A stretch of DNA of 64,000 nt from Argyresthia goedartella (GCA_949825045.1 OX463814.1:36846383-36910382); one strand, 5' to 3'. Positions 1 through 11,062 are shown, counted from the first letter of the stretch. The notes: generated by a model from the sequence alone, not told the origin. A program made the numbers and translations.

Positions 1-1
1 T

Positions 2-877
2 ATTGGAACCGCCTATCGACCACCGTGGATGAATGTTAATACTTTCTTTGATGCACTTACCGATTCTTTATCTAGTTTTTCCAATTTTGATAAGATAATA
101 CTATTAGGCGATTTTAACATAGATTTTCTTGATACAGGCAACAATATGACTTGTAAATTACAACAATTCCTAGCGTACTCCAAACTGGTAAATATTGTCG
201 ATAAACCGACCCATTTTACTGACCATAGCGCAACCCTAATTGACTTGGTCTGTACGGACGTAACTCTTACTTCAATATCAGTTGATCACATTCCTGATCT
301 CGGGCATCACGCAATTATAACCGCAAAAGTTAAAATTAAGAAAGATAAACGTCCTGTTCGCACTGTCATGTATAGACCATTTAAAAACATTAACATGGTA
401 ACATTCGACAATGACCTGCAAAATATTAACTGGGACGTGATTCTACACTGTGACAATGTGGACCTTATGGTGTCGACCTTCAATGAGTACTTGCTAGCAC
501 TTTATGATAAGCATGCACCAGAGCGTAAAACGATAGTCAGGGAAGTGTCAAAACCGTGGTTAACCAGTAATGTTAAGTACATGATGCAACTTCGTGATAG
601 GGCACACGATAAATATAAGCAATCTCGACTTTCGGTTGACAGAGACCAGTATAAATCTTTGAAACACCTTGTTGCTGTCAGTCTTTACTCAGAAAAGAAG
701 GCATTTTTCGAACATAATATTAATAATTATATCGGAAATCCTAAGAAGCTATGGCAAACTCTTAAGAATACAGTTCTTCCCAAGAAGTACAACGAATTGC
801 CAGAGCATCTGAACGATCCAAATGAGATGATCACCCACTTCCTCAATGTGCCTGGAGACAATGGTGTTACGATATAA
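2..877 (+). pseudogene. Element D ORF2, 5' part: end of endonuclease domain and linker
   Basis: The frame is open from base 2. It reads the APE-type endonuclease motifs AYRPP at the start and LGDFNID (about residue 37), then a PDLGHHAI segment where the catalytic SDH motif normally lies, followed by a basic linker with a WLTSNVKYMM stretch typical of LINE ORF2. It stops at 877 only because another element is inserted there; the rest of the protein lies at 4860-6491. The N-terminus of the endonuclease is outside the window. The loss of SDH (here LGHH) suggests decay or divergence of the cutting site. Confidence 0.8.
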
Positions 878-1676
878 TGACGGATATAAAGAAGATCCCA
901 CTTCAAGCCAACAATGATGATCTAGAAAACAGCGCAACAAACAGTGATATCGAAAAGTCCGAGTTACTTTGGAATAGCACAACTGAAGTTCAGAAAAAAA
1001 GAGACATTATAAAAACCAATAAAGATATCGGTAAGAAAGAACCAGCGATCGGATTAGTTAGGGTTATGATATTATCGGATGAGACAGGCAAAGGATTACA
1101 TGGACCAATACGAGGAATGTTAGGGGACAGGTTTATTATTGAATCTTTTTAAAACCTAATGCGACTCTTGATCAAGTTTTGAATTCTTGTGAAAGCCTCT
1201 GTGAAAGCTACACTAAGTCTGATTTTGTTGTCATTTTGGGCGGGTCCAACGATAAGGATCCTCTCAAATTTCAGTCTTTATTGTACTCAAACTTAAAAAA
1301 ACTTGAACACACAAATGTGATAGTAAGTAATGTTTTGTATGGCAAATATTTAGCTGAGAAAAAGATCAATGAAACAATTAACTTTATTGCGAGTAGATTT
1401 GAAAATGTTTCTGCTTCGGACTTCTGGGATTCAGGTGATGAATTTTTTAGATTTAACATAAGTAGGAGGTTAGTTGCTAGTAGACTCATACATAGAGAAA
1501 TTTGTAAACGCTCTTATCATAATGAATATAGGAACTATATGACAGATTCACATAATAGTGGAATGCGCAATGTAAACAGGTCCAACAAGGAGACACAAAC
1601 AAGTTGTCTCACTGTGAAATTGAATACTTCAATGCAAACAGAAGGGATTGAGAATGAAACGTTTTTTCGTGAATAA
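877..1676 (+). pseudogene. A1 ORF1 remnant: SGNH-hydrolase-like domain with a one-base frameshift
   Basis: Two frames make one protein: 877-1152, then 1155-1676. The shift falls at about 1146-1156 in a T5A4 run; one extra base would restore ESF-(L)-KPNATLDQ, which matches IIKPNATLDQ in the A3 copy. Visible SGNH-like blocks are LSDETGKG (block I position), NATLDQVLNSC, and GGSNDKD (the GxND block), then the conserved SNVLYGKYL strand. ORF1 proteins with an esterase/SGNH fold are known in CR1 and L2 LINEs. The usual GDS of block I is replaced by SDE, so hydrolase activity is doubtful. It overlaps ORF2 by 29 bases. The shift could also be a programmed -1 site, but a mutation is simpler. Confidence 0.7.
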
Positions 1677-4600
1677 ACGTAACAATGGCACGGGTAGTAT
1701 GCTAAGGTCATCAACAGGTAGTGATTCACAGTCATCAAAAAAATTTAAAACAGGTGAACATGTGGTGCAATTTATTGATACAATAAGAATATTTCATCAG
1801 AATATTTGTGGTATCTCTAACAAACGTGACGACTTAATAGTTTATCTCAATTCACTAGAAGAAATTCCAACCTATGTATGCATAAGCGAACATTTTTTAA
1901 ATGAGTCATCGGCGGCAGTTTTTAGCTTAGATACCTATATTGTTGCTGACAGTAATGTACGAAAGGGCAAAAAGAGAGGCGGTTCACTTATTCTATGTCA
2001 AGGAGAAAGAGAGTTTGAAGTTTTGGAAATTTGTAAAAAACTGTACAAGATTAACTCATTTGAGGTATGTGGGATTCGTGATATCGCTACAAATCTATAT
2101 ATTTTCTGTTTATACCGGATACCAGAAGTAAGCAATTTTACAGACTTCTTGAACTCACTAGAACAACTACTTGAGTACTCTTTTAAGAAGGAGTGTGTCA
2201 TCGCAGGAGATTTTAACATAAACCTGCTTAAAGGTGATGAAAAAACAAATGATTTTCTCACATTGTTACGATGTTATAATTTTACGCATATTATAAATGA
2301 AGCTACATTTCAAAGAAACAGCTGCGAATCATGTATTGACAATTTTCTAACAAACTCAAACTTAGATCTCTTACATGACGTGATGGTAGATAACAATAAG
2401 ATTGGGGATGGTCATTTTGCTATCTCTTGTTCAATAAATTTAGAAATTAAAAAGAGAAATATTACAGAGGGTGATAGAGAGTACATTTGGGCAGAGAAAA
2501 GAACTTATAGTAAAATTAACAAATTAAAATTTAGAACACACTTATTGAATCATCAATTATTCGATATAGGTACAAATACATTCTTAAAAACTATTAAAGA
2601 AATACACAACAAATGTTTTAAGAAAATACACAAAAAAATATATCTCAGAAATAAGAAGAAAGTGAATTGGATTACTAAAGGAATAAAAGTTTCTAGTGTT
2701 ATGAAACGGTTTTTGAAAACAGCAGACCTCCAAACATGTCATAAGTCTGTTGTATCTTACATAGTCACATACATGAATACTTATAGGCGAGTTTTAAGAA
2801 CAGCGAAAAGGAATAATGTTAACAATGAACTGAGGAAAACTAACTACTCTACAAAATCTATATGGAATATTGTAAATCGCCATAGAAATAAATCAAAACA
2901 TGTTAATAATAATAAAGAGCTGCTTCTAAAAGACGATGACCATATAATAGACAAACCTGATGATATTGCGGATATTTTCTCAAAGGAATTTGATAAATCA
3001 AATAACAATAATACAGTGAATGCTAGCAAGGCGTTGAATTACTTATATGAGAATACAGATAGAGTTGATGAAAATTTAGTCGTAAATACTGTGACTGCCT
3101 ATGATATTACTAAAATTGTTAACAATATGCAGGCCAAAAAGTCATGTGAAGTAGATGAATTGCCAATAACGGTTATAAAGGATAATATTGATATCTTGGC
3201 ATATCCTCTTGCAGCTTTTTACAATGAGAGCAATAAAACTGGTACGTTTCCTGACCAGCTAAAGATTGCTAGGATTTTACCAATATTTAAAAAGGGTTCG
3301 AAAACCGATTCTGCTAATTACAGGCCAATATCTTTATTACCAATTTTGTCAAAGATTTTTGAAAAATTAATTAAGAATGCTCTAGTTGTACACCTTATTA
3401 AGAACAAAGTTCTTAGCACAAGGCAATTTGGTTATAGAACAGGCGTTAGTACAGCAGATTCAATAGAGGCACTACTTAATGATGTACTTACAAACCTGGA
3501 AAGAAAACACAAAGTTGCAGCATTATTTTTAGATCTAAGTGCAGCATTTGATATAGTTGATCATGAACTTCTCATTAAAAAATTAGAACACTATGGCGTA
3601 AGAGGACAGCCATCAAAACTCATTCGAAGCTATTTGCAAAATAGATACCAGTTTGTTGAAGTCAGATCAATAAGTAAAATGAAAGAACAAGTAGGTTCTT
3701 CTAACTTAGTTAAAATAAGAAGAGGTGTACCGCAAGGATCAATATTGGGACCCATCTTCTTTGTGGTTTTTATAAATGACTTGGTAAATGCTATCATCAA
3801 TAACTCAATAGACACTAACTTGGTCCTATTTGCTGATGATACTAATGCAATAACTTCGGCAACCAACATAGTCGATCTTAATAGAAGACTAAATATTGTG
3901 CTAGCTTGTTTCAAAGATTGGTTCTTGCACAATAATCTAGAATTGAATGGCACAAAAAGCAAAATAATACTTTTTAAAACAACCACAAGAAACACTGAGA
4001 CCTTGGACATAGTTTATAATAATGAGAAAGTCAATGTCGTTAAGTCACTAAAGTTTTTAGGGGTTCATATTGATGAAAATCTTAACTGGAAGGAGGAGGT
4101 GGAAGTGATTGTAAAATCCATTAGTTCCGCTTGTTTTGCTATGAAGACCTTAAGGGATGAGGTCTCTCAAGACCACCTCAGAGCAGTGTTTTTTGCATTA
4201 GTAGAATCTAAGTTAAGATACAGTATTAAATTTTGGGGTAACAGCTACCAACGCAATATTCTTAGTGCCTTAAGGATGCAAAAGAGAGCAATCAGAGTAT
4301 TAGCTAGAGTTCCTCAGTGGATCTCATGTAAAGAATACTTTTTGAAGTTTCGTGTATTAACTGTCCCTAGTCTCTATATACTTATATTACTGACTACCCT
4401 GAGTAAACACCTGAGTGACCTAGAAGGTCCGGTAGAGAAACATTTAAGAAACATTTCCAGGAGGCAGGACATTAAACTTCAGATAATTCAACCTCGCCTA
4501 AACATTGCCAAGCAAAATGTTCTTTATCAATCCATAAAATTGTATAATTCATTACCGAAAAATTTGAAAATAATTGATAAAACGAAGATGTTTGAAGGAA

Positions 4601-4857
4601 AAATTAAAAAATATTTGATGGAAAAATCTTTTTATGACATTAATGACTTTTATGCTGAACCTAATTGTTAGAAAATTTGAACTATTTGTATTGTATAATT
4701 TATCAACCACAAGATATGACAACATGTGACATTAATTTAAATTATTGATTTATTCTGAAAATTAAATTTAGTAATAGTATTAGATATTAAGTTATTTCAG
4801 ACACAATGTATATTGTTAATGAATTAATAAATAAATAAATAAAATAAAAAAAAATAA
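878..4857 (+). mobile_element. LINE A1 (SGNH-type ORF1 + EN/RT ORF2), 5'-truncated, inserted in element D
   Basis: This is a non-LTR retrotransposon of CR1/Jockey-like layout. It has a truncated ORF1 (877-1676), an overlapping ORF2 (1648-4671), a short 3' untranslated region and an (AAAT)n/A-rich tail at about 4826-4857. The relative A3 (56.6 kb) carries a longer ORF1 with a zinc finger and coiled coil ahead of the same conserved block, so A1 lacks its 5' end, as expected from incomplete target-primed reverse transcription. ORF2 is fully open, so the insertion is much younger than its host element. Confidence 0.85.
1648..4671 (+). CDS. A1 ORF2: endonuclease-reverse transcriptase, 1007 aa, uninterrupted
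   Basis: This encodes the LINE enzyme that nicks target DNA and copies the element RNA. Domain order: APE-type endonuclease at about residues 45-270 (FHQNICGI, ISEHFL with the catalytic Glu, GDFNINLL, TCIDNFL-like CESCIDNFL), linker, and RT at about 550-800 (NYRPISLLPILSKIFEKL, LFLDLSAAFDIVDHEL, RRGVPQGSILGP, LFADD near residue 729, LKFLGVHID), then a C-terminal region with KLRYSIKFWG and RMQKRAIRVL. The length fits the family. The start at 1648 overlaps ORF1, an arrangement expected for reinitiation. The last endonuclease motif, normally SDH, reads GDGH, so the nuclease may be weakened. There is no internal stop. It is a transposon gene, not a host gene. Confidence 0.9.
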   Translation: MRMKRFFVNKRNNGTGSMLRSSTGSDSQSSKKFKTGEHVVQFIDTIRIFHQNICGISNKRDDLIVYLNSLEEIPTYVCISEHFLNESSAAVFSLDTYIVADSNVRKGKKRGGSLILCQGEREFEVLEICKKLYKINSFEVCGIRDIATNLYIFCLYRIPEVSNFTDFLNSLEQLLEYSFKKECVIAGDFNINLLKGDEKTNDFLTLLRCYNFTHIINEATFQRNSCESCIDNFLTNSNLDLLHDVMVDNNKIGDGHFAISCSINLEIKKRNITEGDREYIWAEKRTYSKINKLKFRTHLLNHQLFDIGTNTFLKTIKEIHNKCFKKIHKKIYLRNKKKVNWITKGIKVSSVMKRFLKTADLQTCHKSVVSYIVTYMNTYRRVLRTAKRNNVNNELRKTNYSTKSIWNIVNRHRNKSKHVNNNKELLLKDDDHIIDKPDDIADIFSKEFDKSNNNNTVNASKALNYLYENTDRVDENLVVNTVTAYDITKIVNNMQAKKSCEVDELPITVIKDNIDILAYPLAAFYNESNKTGTFPDQLKIARILPIFKKGSKTDSANYRPISLLPILSKIFEKLIKNALVVHLIKNKVLSTRQFGYRTGVSTADSIEALLNDVLTNLERKHKVAALFLDLSAAFDIVDHELLIKKLEHYGVRGQPSKLIRSYLQNRYQFVEVRSISKMKEQVGSSNLVKIRRGVPQGSILGPIFFVVFINDLVNAIINNSIDTNLVLFADDTNAITSATNIVDLNRRLNIVLACFKDWFLHNNLELNGTKSKIILFKTTTRNTETLDIVYNNEKVNVVKSLKFLGVHIDENLNWKEEVEVIVKSISSACFAMKTLRDEVSQDHLRAVFFALVESKLRYSIKFWGNSYQRNILSALRMQKRAIRVLARVPQWISCKEYFLKFRVLTVPSLYILILLTTLSKHLSDLEGPVEKHLRNISRRQDIKLQIIQPRLNIAKQNVLYQSIKLYNSLPKNLKIIDKTKMFEGKIKKYLMEKSFYDINDFYAEPNC

Positions 4858-4859
4858 TA

Positions 4860-6491
4860 TCTAATCTTAGTTACTTCGAGCATCACAGGTATTGTAACGC
4901 GACTTTTCAGATGCACCCGGTCAATGAGAGCGAAGTGGGAAAAATTATTTTAAACATCCCATCAGAAGCCCGCGGGTGTGATGGAATAACTAGAAGTATG
5001 GTTCTATTTACACTACCTACAACTCTTAGGATCATTACAGCTATTGTGAATCGGTCAATCACCACTTTTACCTTCCCAGGGCTCTGGAAAAAATCGACTA
5101 TTCGGCCAATTCCTAAAAATAATGACCCGAAAAATGTGACTGATCTTAGACCGATAAGTATACTACCATACTTATCCAAAGTTTTGGAAAGGATTATATG
5201 TAACCAGATCACTTCATTCCTGGAAAAAAATGGGATTTTGCCTAAGTTGCAGTCAGGGTTTAGAAAAGAACGCAGCACAACCACTGCCTTACTAGATGTC
5301 GTGGATAATATCCTAGCTTCCCAGGACAAGGGTTTTGGTACTATACTGGCATTACTGGACTTTTCTCGAGCTTTCGACTGTTTAAATGTAAATATGTTGC
5401 TGTCTTAACTAAATTACTATGGCTTTTATATTGAGTCGATAAAGTGGATTGAGAGCTATCTTGTCTATCGTTACCAACAAGTTGTTATTAGTGGAAAAGA
5501 TGGATCTAGTATCTCATCTGATTGCATACTCTCTGGAAGAGGCGTCCCTCAGGGGTCTATTCTGGGACCTATACTATTTATTTTGTACAGTGCAGATATA
5601 ATAGGTTGCATTAAGCACAGTAAGTGCCATTTATATGCTGATGATCTTCAGTTGTATATAGATTCCAATAAAGATAACATCGAAGAGGCCGTCAGAAATA
5701 TAAATGAGGATCTCGCTAAGGTGTCCCTCTGGTCTGCCGAAAATGCATTAGTTTTAAACCCATCGAAGTCAAAGTACTTAATTATTGGCTCAAAAACACA
5801 AGTAAAATCCATAATTGACTATGATCCCGAAATTTCAATCTCAGGTGTTCGCCTGGAACGAGTCAGTGAGGCCCGAAACCTTAGCATACTAATGGACAGT
5901 GAATTACGCTTTGAAAAACATGTTGTAGAAGTCGTAAAAGCCTGCTTTTATCGGCTCAAAGTTTTGTACAAGGTTAGAAGATTTCTAAGTGTTGATATGC
6001 GTGTCAGGCTTTGTGAATCTCTGGTGCTCTCTAAAATAGACTATGGCTTGTTGGTTTACGGCCCATGTGTATACAAACGAACAGAGAAGTTGATACAAAG
6101 GGTACAAAACGCCTGTGCTCGGTATTGCTTCAAGATTCCTCCGCGCACGCATGTCACACCATATTTCAATAGTGCCGATATGCTGAAATTAAGGGCGAGA
6201 CAAGATTTATATTTTACAACACTTTTGTTTGGTGTTATTAAAACAGGTAAACCTGAATACTTATTTGAAAAACTGACCTGGAGGTTTACGCGCCACCACA
6301 CAAACAGAAATAATACCTGCGTTCTATCGGTTCCTCGCCACGGAACTGCGGCGTTTCGTGGCGGCTTCAGGTACCTTGCCACAAAATGCTGGAATAACAT
6401 ACCCCCTCCGCTGAGAGAGCTCAAAACAAAAACAATATTCAAAAGACGAATTCGAGCACAGTTATTGGAGCAACAAAAGCAGAGTACCTGA
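4860..6491 (+). pseudogene. Element D ORF2, 3' part: reverse transcriptase with one internal stop
   Basis: One frame is open from 4860 to 6491 except for a single TAA at 5406-5408 (LLS-stop-LNYYG, where the family has Lys). RT motifs in order: GCDGITRSMV, LRPISILPYLSKVLERI, GFRKERSTTTAL, LLDFSRAFDCLN, GRGVPQGSILGPILF, LYADDLQLY (YADD at about 5634), RNLSILMDSELRF, and a C-terminus with LVYGP and IQRVQNACARYCF. Together with 2-877 this made one ORF2 before A1 inserted. Only one point nonsense change beyond the insertion suggests moderate age. Confidence 0.85.
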
Positions 6492-7142
6492 TGCTGCCAC
6501 GACCGCGGACGTGGTGCTGCGTGCCGCGTTTTCCAGCTTATTTTATTTTATACTTAAGATTTATTCAAATCCTTAATGTGTATATGTAGTGATTTAATTT
6601 AAATTTTATAATTTTATATTTTCTTGTGTATCTATGATTTGACATTATTACTTACAATACAATTCAACACACCAAACATTTGCATGCAACAACCATGCAA
6701 TTTACAATTCTCTTTCACAACTTAATTCCGCACATTTCATTTGTTTTTAATTTTTATTTATTCTGAGAATAGGTACTTAGCCTAGGTTATTTTGACACTT
6801 CCCACCAATATTAAGTTAAGTTTATTTTATTTATTACATTGCCACCTGGACAAATTAATATTTTAAATCATATTATATCTTCTGGGCCCCAGACTGAAAA
6901 CCAGAGTCACAGGATTTCCTGTGACATTATGCTGAGTCTGAACCCTTTTGCTGTCGCAGCATGTGCACATGGCAGCGAAACCCCTCACAAATGTTTATGT
7001 GTACTAATAGTGGGTAGTTTTATTGCTGAATTTTATTTTATTTTTAAATAGTACCTACTTCATTCCATGTAATACTTTTATATTCTTGTGTTTGTGCTGA
7101 TACAGCGAATAAATGCCTATTCTATTCTATTCTATTCTATTC

Positions 7143-8607
7143 TTCTAGTTAAGCGCTTTACGATTTTAATACAGAAATAAAAAAAAATAAAAAAAATGTG
7201 GGGCTCCCCATATATGGAACTGAAACCAAAAAATATTTTTTCATCAAATATAGGATGTGGTGGAATGTTTATAGATAGGTCTTTAAAAATGAAATTGAGG
7301 TTCCTAAAACCATTTTTTCACGCCACTACTGCTCAGAAATATGGATTGAAATGAGAGTAGAAAGTAGTTCTTAGTAGTACAATTAAAAAACAGTCAAACA
7401 ATGTAGATTTGCAAAGTAAAATGTAGTGTTTAGCGTCCTTTTTTACTTTCTACTCTGCTATTGGTCGATTATTTTCGGTCGGCATCACACTCCATACCGG
7501 CCGAAATGACACAAAATACTAATATAAATGTTCCGGAAAAAAATATTTCCTTGTCATTCCACAACTGCCTTATTGCGAATTTCAATATTACTTTTAATTA
7601 AACTGTGTATTATACTGTGTACTCAACCTGTATTATTTCCTTACATTAGGCGTGAAAAGCACACAGTAAATGCCTCGGTAGAAAGTGCAATAGATGGACT
7701 CGCATCTTCGCGGGCCTCACCTGCGGCTCGGCCCGCGAACTAACTCGTCCATCTATTGCTTACTTTCTATACCTGGGCAACAATGTTCTATTCCTTAAAG
7801 TAAATCGTTAAAGAGACGGACTCTTCCAGAGTGGACAAAATTGTGACCTCTGACCCCCCTCTAACTTTTAAAATAAGAGAGTGAAAAATCTAAAAAAATA
7901 TATGTAGTGTATCTCAATACCTAAATACTTTGAAACTTGGTTTGAAAAAGTAAAATAAGCAGTTCTTAAGATATAACTTTGTTGTTGATAAAAACACTAT
8001 GAAAAGCAAAGTAATTATTTGCTGGTGAAGAATGTTAGTGATATTTTGGGTAGGTGTATCAGGTGTTTGTGAAGTGAGTACCTTCCTAATTTATTTTTTT
8101 GGCTTATATTCTACATTAATTACGGAACCCTAAATGTGCGAAGTCCGACACGCACTTGGCCGGTTTTTATTCAATCCCTTTGCCACGCTCTTTTAAAGCC
8201 TTCACTCACTCACTTACATACGAGCACAATTACTGTACACTTGATCATTATATATCTTTGGGAGTTATAGGCCTGCACGGATATCAAATGGTTCCGACTG
8301 AAAATCAGCGCTGCAGCTCTGCTGTAGCATATTATATGCTGACTTGGAGCCATTTCACTAATGAAGCATGCGTACATCGTCATCTATAATTCTCTTTTAT
8401 GTACTTACTATCAGTAGCAAAAGTTGAAGCCCTCTTCAAAACTTATTGCCATTGCTAAGCTAGCATATGGCGGTAAACCCTTAGCTTTGTGAAACTTTTT
8501 GTCGAATTTCAAAATCCATTCAAAAACTCTTTGTTTCATGACTTTTAAGAGTTGGGCTGCATGGGAAAATAACCCCTATAGTATGCTTCCACAGCTGCTG
8601 ATGATGG
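7143..8607. other. Intergenic DNA without a gene; hairpin and one lepidopteran repeat end
   Basis: No coding sequence is credible here. The stretch holds a hairpin at 7677-7773 (listed separately). It also holds, at about 8120-8166, the end of the common lepidopteran repeat (ACGGAACCCTAAA, then CGCACTTGGCCGGTTTTT) in reverse orientation. The rest is AT-rich DNA with no recognised feature. Confidence 0.5.
7677..7773. repeat. 97-bp imperfect hairpin with GC-rich top
   Basis: The left arm 7677-7716 and right arm 7730-7773 are complementary over about 40 bp with a few mismatches and small bulges (shared blocks GCAATAGATGGAC and CGCGGGCC), separated by a 13-nt loop. It stands out from the AT-rich flanks. 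It could be a foldback element or a transcribed hairpin; the sequence alone does not decide. Confidence 0.6.
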
Positions 8608-8609
8608 TA

Positions 8610-8638
8610 CAGTCTGCAACAGAGACATCTGACCCCCC
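8610..8638 (+). repeat. Left terminal inverted repeat of the Tc1/mariner-type element
   Basis: This 29-bp end begins with CAGT and is followed by six C residues at the inner edge. It pairs with 11457-11485; the only mismatch is ACATC versus ACATA. A TA lies immediately outside. Confidence 0.9.
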
Positions 8639-8814
8639 AAATTTTAAAACGTAATTCCATTCAAACTGCTGAGAAGCGCCACCTACCACGATTCTTGGCA
8701 CCTAAACTTGTTTCTGGAAAGTGTGCAGCCGCAGATTTTGTATTTCTATTTCAAATTGAAGGAAACCGGCTACATCAATAATAACCAGGAAGAAACAAAA
8801 ACAATTGCTTTACA

Positions 8815-8885
8815 GAGCGGGGTTCGAACCATGGCCCTTCGATTTATGAAGCAAGCGCTCGTCCCATTGCACTAACCAACGATCT
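8815..8885 (-). repeat. tRNA-like segment in the left arm of the transposon
   Basis: Read on the minus strand, the segment has an A-box-like TGGTTAGTGCAATGG and, about 45 nt later, a B-box-like GGTTCGAACCC. It lacks clean acceptor-stem pairing, so it is a tRNA-derived or tRNA-mimicking sequence and not a tRNA gene. Confidence 0.4.
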
Positions 8886-9094
8886 GTATATCATGGCGAA
8901 AATTAATATCATATGTTCTACTTCTATGACGCAGCGCTCTAACTTCATCGTCAACCGCACGCAATGCATTTACAAATAAATTGAAGGTAGGATATCAGAA
9001 TTATAACCACAGAACAAGAATACGTTCAGTTCGTGTCACAATATCACATAAGTTACTGCGGATCTTGTGATTTTGAAAGTTTGGACTAGTCATC

Positions 9095-10615
9095 ATGTCT
9101 CATTTTTTAACTGATTTTGTTAAAGCCAAAATAATAGTGTATTGGGAAGACAACCACAGTATTAAAAGTATATCTAGAGAATTAGGTATCGCGGTAAGTA
9201 AAAAATAATTATATATTATACTAATTTGTAACAATTTTTTGTTTCGTGTAACATAGGTTTAGTGTTAAAATTACTAATATGAGATGCCTATATTCTCTTA
9301 CAGAGAAACACGGTTCGTCTTTGGATTCGGAGATACCAAGATAGTGGTGACGTAAAGCGTAACCGCCCCGGCCCGCAAGCAATGACCTACACAGATGCAT
9401 CAAACCGACATCGTGAAATCGTTAATCTCCACACAGAAGACCCATTTAAGACAACACGATCAACTGCCATAGATTATAATATTTCACTGCAAACAGTAAG
9501 GAGACATTTACATGCAGGGGGTATCCATAACTACAAGCCGGCCAAAAAAATTAAATTAACCGAAGCCCATCGCCAAGCAAGAATGAGATTCGCATCTGAA
9601 TATCTAAACTTTGATTGGGAGAACGAAATCGTAATTTTTACCGACGAAAAAAGTTTTAAGTCCGATGATGATGGCAGAAAAATATTATGGAGAAGAGCTG
9701 GCGAGCGTTATAACCATCAAAATATTTTGCCTTTGAGAACAAGTGGCAGAATAACTTTAGGTAAGAATATTTATAAACATATATGTTATATGTTGTGTTT
9801 ATAAACAACATTAACATCATACAGACAGGCACATACATTGCTTTTACTTCTGGCCCCACACTTAACCTTTCACGTCCCGTCGTCGTCGCGATATCCGGTC
9901 GGCCGAAATTTTCATAGGATTGGAACTCTATAAGTCTATGGCGTTAAGTTGAAAATCGCGATGTATTTTTGCTTATATTTTTATAGGACGTATCTTGAGA
10001 GGTTAAATAGCCTGTGTCATAGAACCAAACACGGCAACATCAGAAACATGCAACTTCTAACACCTTTTGTCTTCGTGCCCAGCCGGGATTCGAAATATTA
10101 TTATTTTAAATTGTATTACGCAGTGTGGATTATTTGTTATTTAACCAAATTATTGTTTTGCAGGCTATTGGGGTTGGATGTCCTCCATGGGCCCAGGGGA
10201 GTTGATCGAATTCGGCGGCCGAATGAACAAAGATAAATACTTGGAAATTTTACAAGATGTGATGATTCCAACAGTGCGCAACGTGTATCCAGAGGGGCAA
10301 ATATACTTTATACAAGATAATTGTTCCGTGCACCGTTCGTGTTTGGTTAGAGAGTGGTTTGCCGCTCGTAATGATATAACTGTCATTGAGTGGCCATCTA
10401 AAAGCCCAGATTTGAACTTAATTGAAAACTTGTGGGGTCAAATGGTTCTTAACTGGGATACGAGTGATGTTAGAACAAAAAGTTATTTAGACCAAGAGGT
10501 GATGAGATCTTGGGACCTTTTCCGCCTTAGTAATATGTGTTCCAACATGGTTACAGGAATGAAGTCCAGGCTTGAACAAGTGCTTCAAAATGAGGGGCAC
10601 CCTCTCCGATATTAA
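9095..10615 (+). CDS. Tc1/mariner-type transposase, DD35E, three exons, 335 aa
   Basis: This enzyme cuts and pastes the surrounding element. Exons are 9095-9193, 9304-9760 and 10164-10615; both introns are GT-AG (GTAAGT donor, CAG acceptor; GTAAGA donor, CAG acceptor) and joining keeps the frame with no stop. The N-terminus has a helix-turn-helix (ISRELGI then NTVRLWIRRYQ) and a KRNRPGP linker like the GRPR region. A second HTH follows at about 75-110 (STAIDYNISLQTVRRHL). Catalytic residues are D147 in FTDEKSF, D237 in QDNCSVH and E273 in LIENLWG. There are 35 residues between the second Asp and the Glu, against 34 in Tc1. Length matches Tc1 (about 340 aa). Spliceosomal introns are unusual in this superfamily. 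Confidence 0.88.
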
Positions 10616-10638
10616 AAATAATTTGCTGCCACTACTTA

Positions 10639-11062
10639 TATCGAAGCAATGTTTCAATAAATTGCTATCCAGGTATAGCACTATTCGACCCTATATGCTA
10701 TTTAAATATCATGCTATGATAAAGAAAGTTGAGAGATGTAAATTGTTACTTAGACTTAGTAGCATGTTGATTCTCCCTACGGAAGATTTATCATAGTTTG
10801 AGTTTATATCTTTATTTCGTTTCTTTGTTGAAAAAGTCTTAAATATTGATATCGAAGCAAAGTTTCTATAAATTGCTATCCAGGTAGCACTATTTGACCC
10901 TACATGTTATTTAAATATCATGCTATGATTATGAAAGTTGAGAGATGTAAATTGTTACAAATATACTTACATAGTAGCATGATAATTCCCTCTACGGAAG
11001 ATTAATCATAGTTTGAGTTTAAATGTTTGTCTAAGATACACATTTCTTTGTTGAAAAATTGA
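10639..11062. repeat. 211-bp tandem duplication in the transposon's 3' region
   Basis: Two diverged copies, starting at 10639 and 10850, share TATCGAAGCAA at the left, ATTGCTATCCAGGTA, TGAGAGATGTAAATTGTTAC and TCATAGTTTGAGTTTA. They lie just after the transposase stop, inside the inverted ends. Divergence of roughly 10-15% shows the duplication is older than this insertion. Confidence 0.85.

Larger units (their letters stand above)
1..7142 (+). mobile_element. LINE element D, split by nested LINE A1 (own sequence 1-877 and about 4858-7142)
   Basis: This non-LTR retrotransposon continues off the left edge. Its ORF2 runs from the window start to 877, is broken by about 4 kb of another LINE, and resumes near 4860 in sequence that continues the same protein: linker before the break, reverse transcriptase after it. 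The 3' untranslated part (6492-7117) ends in a repeated TATTC run at about 7118-7142, the kind of microsatellite tail seen on CR1/Jockey-group LINEs. No short target duplication around the A1 insertion could be fixed with confidence. The clade is not assigned. Confidence 0.85.
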
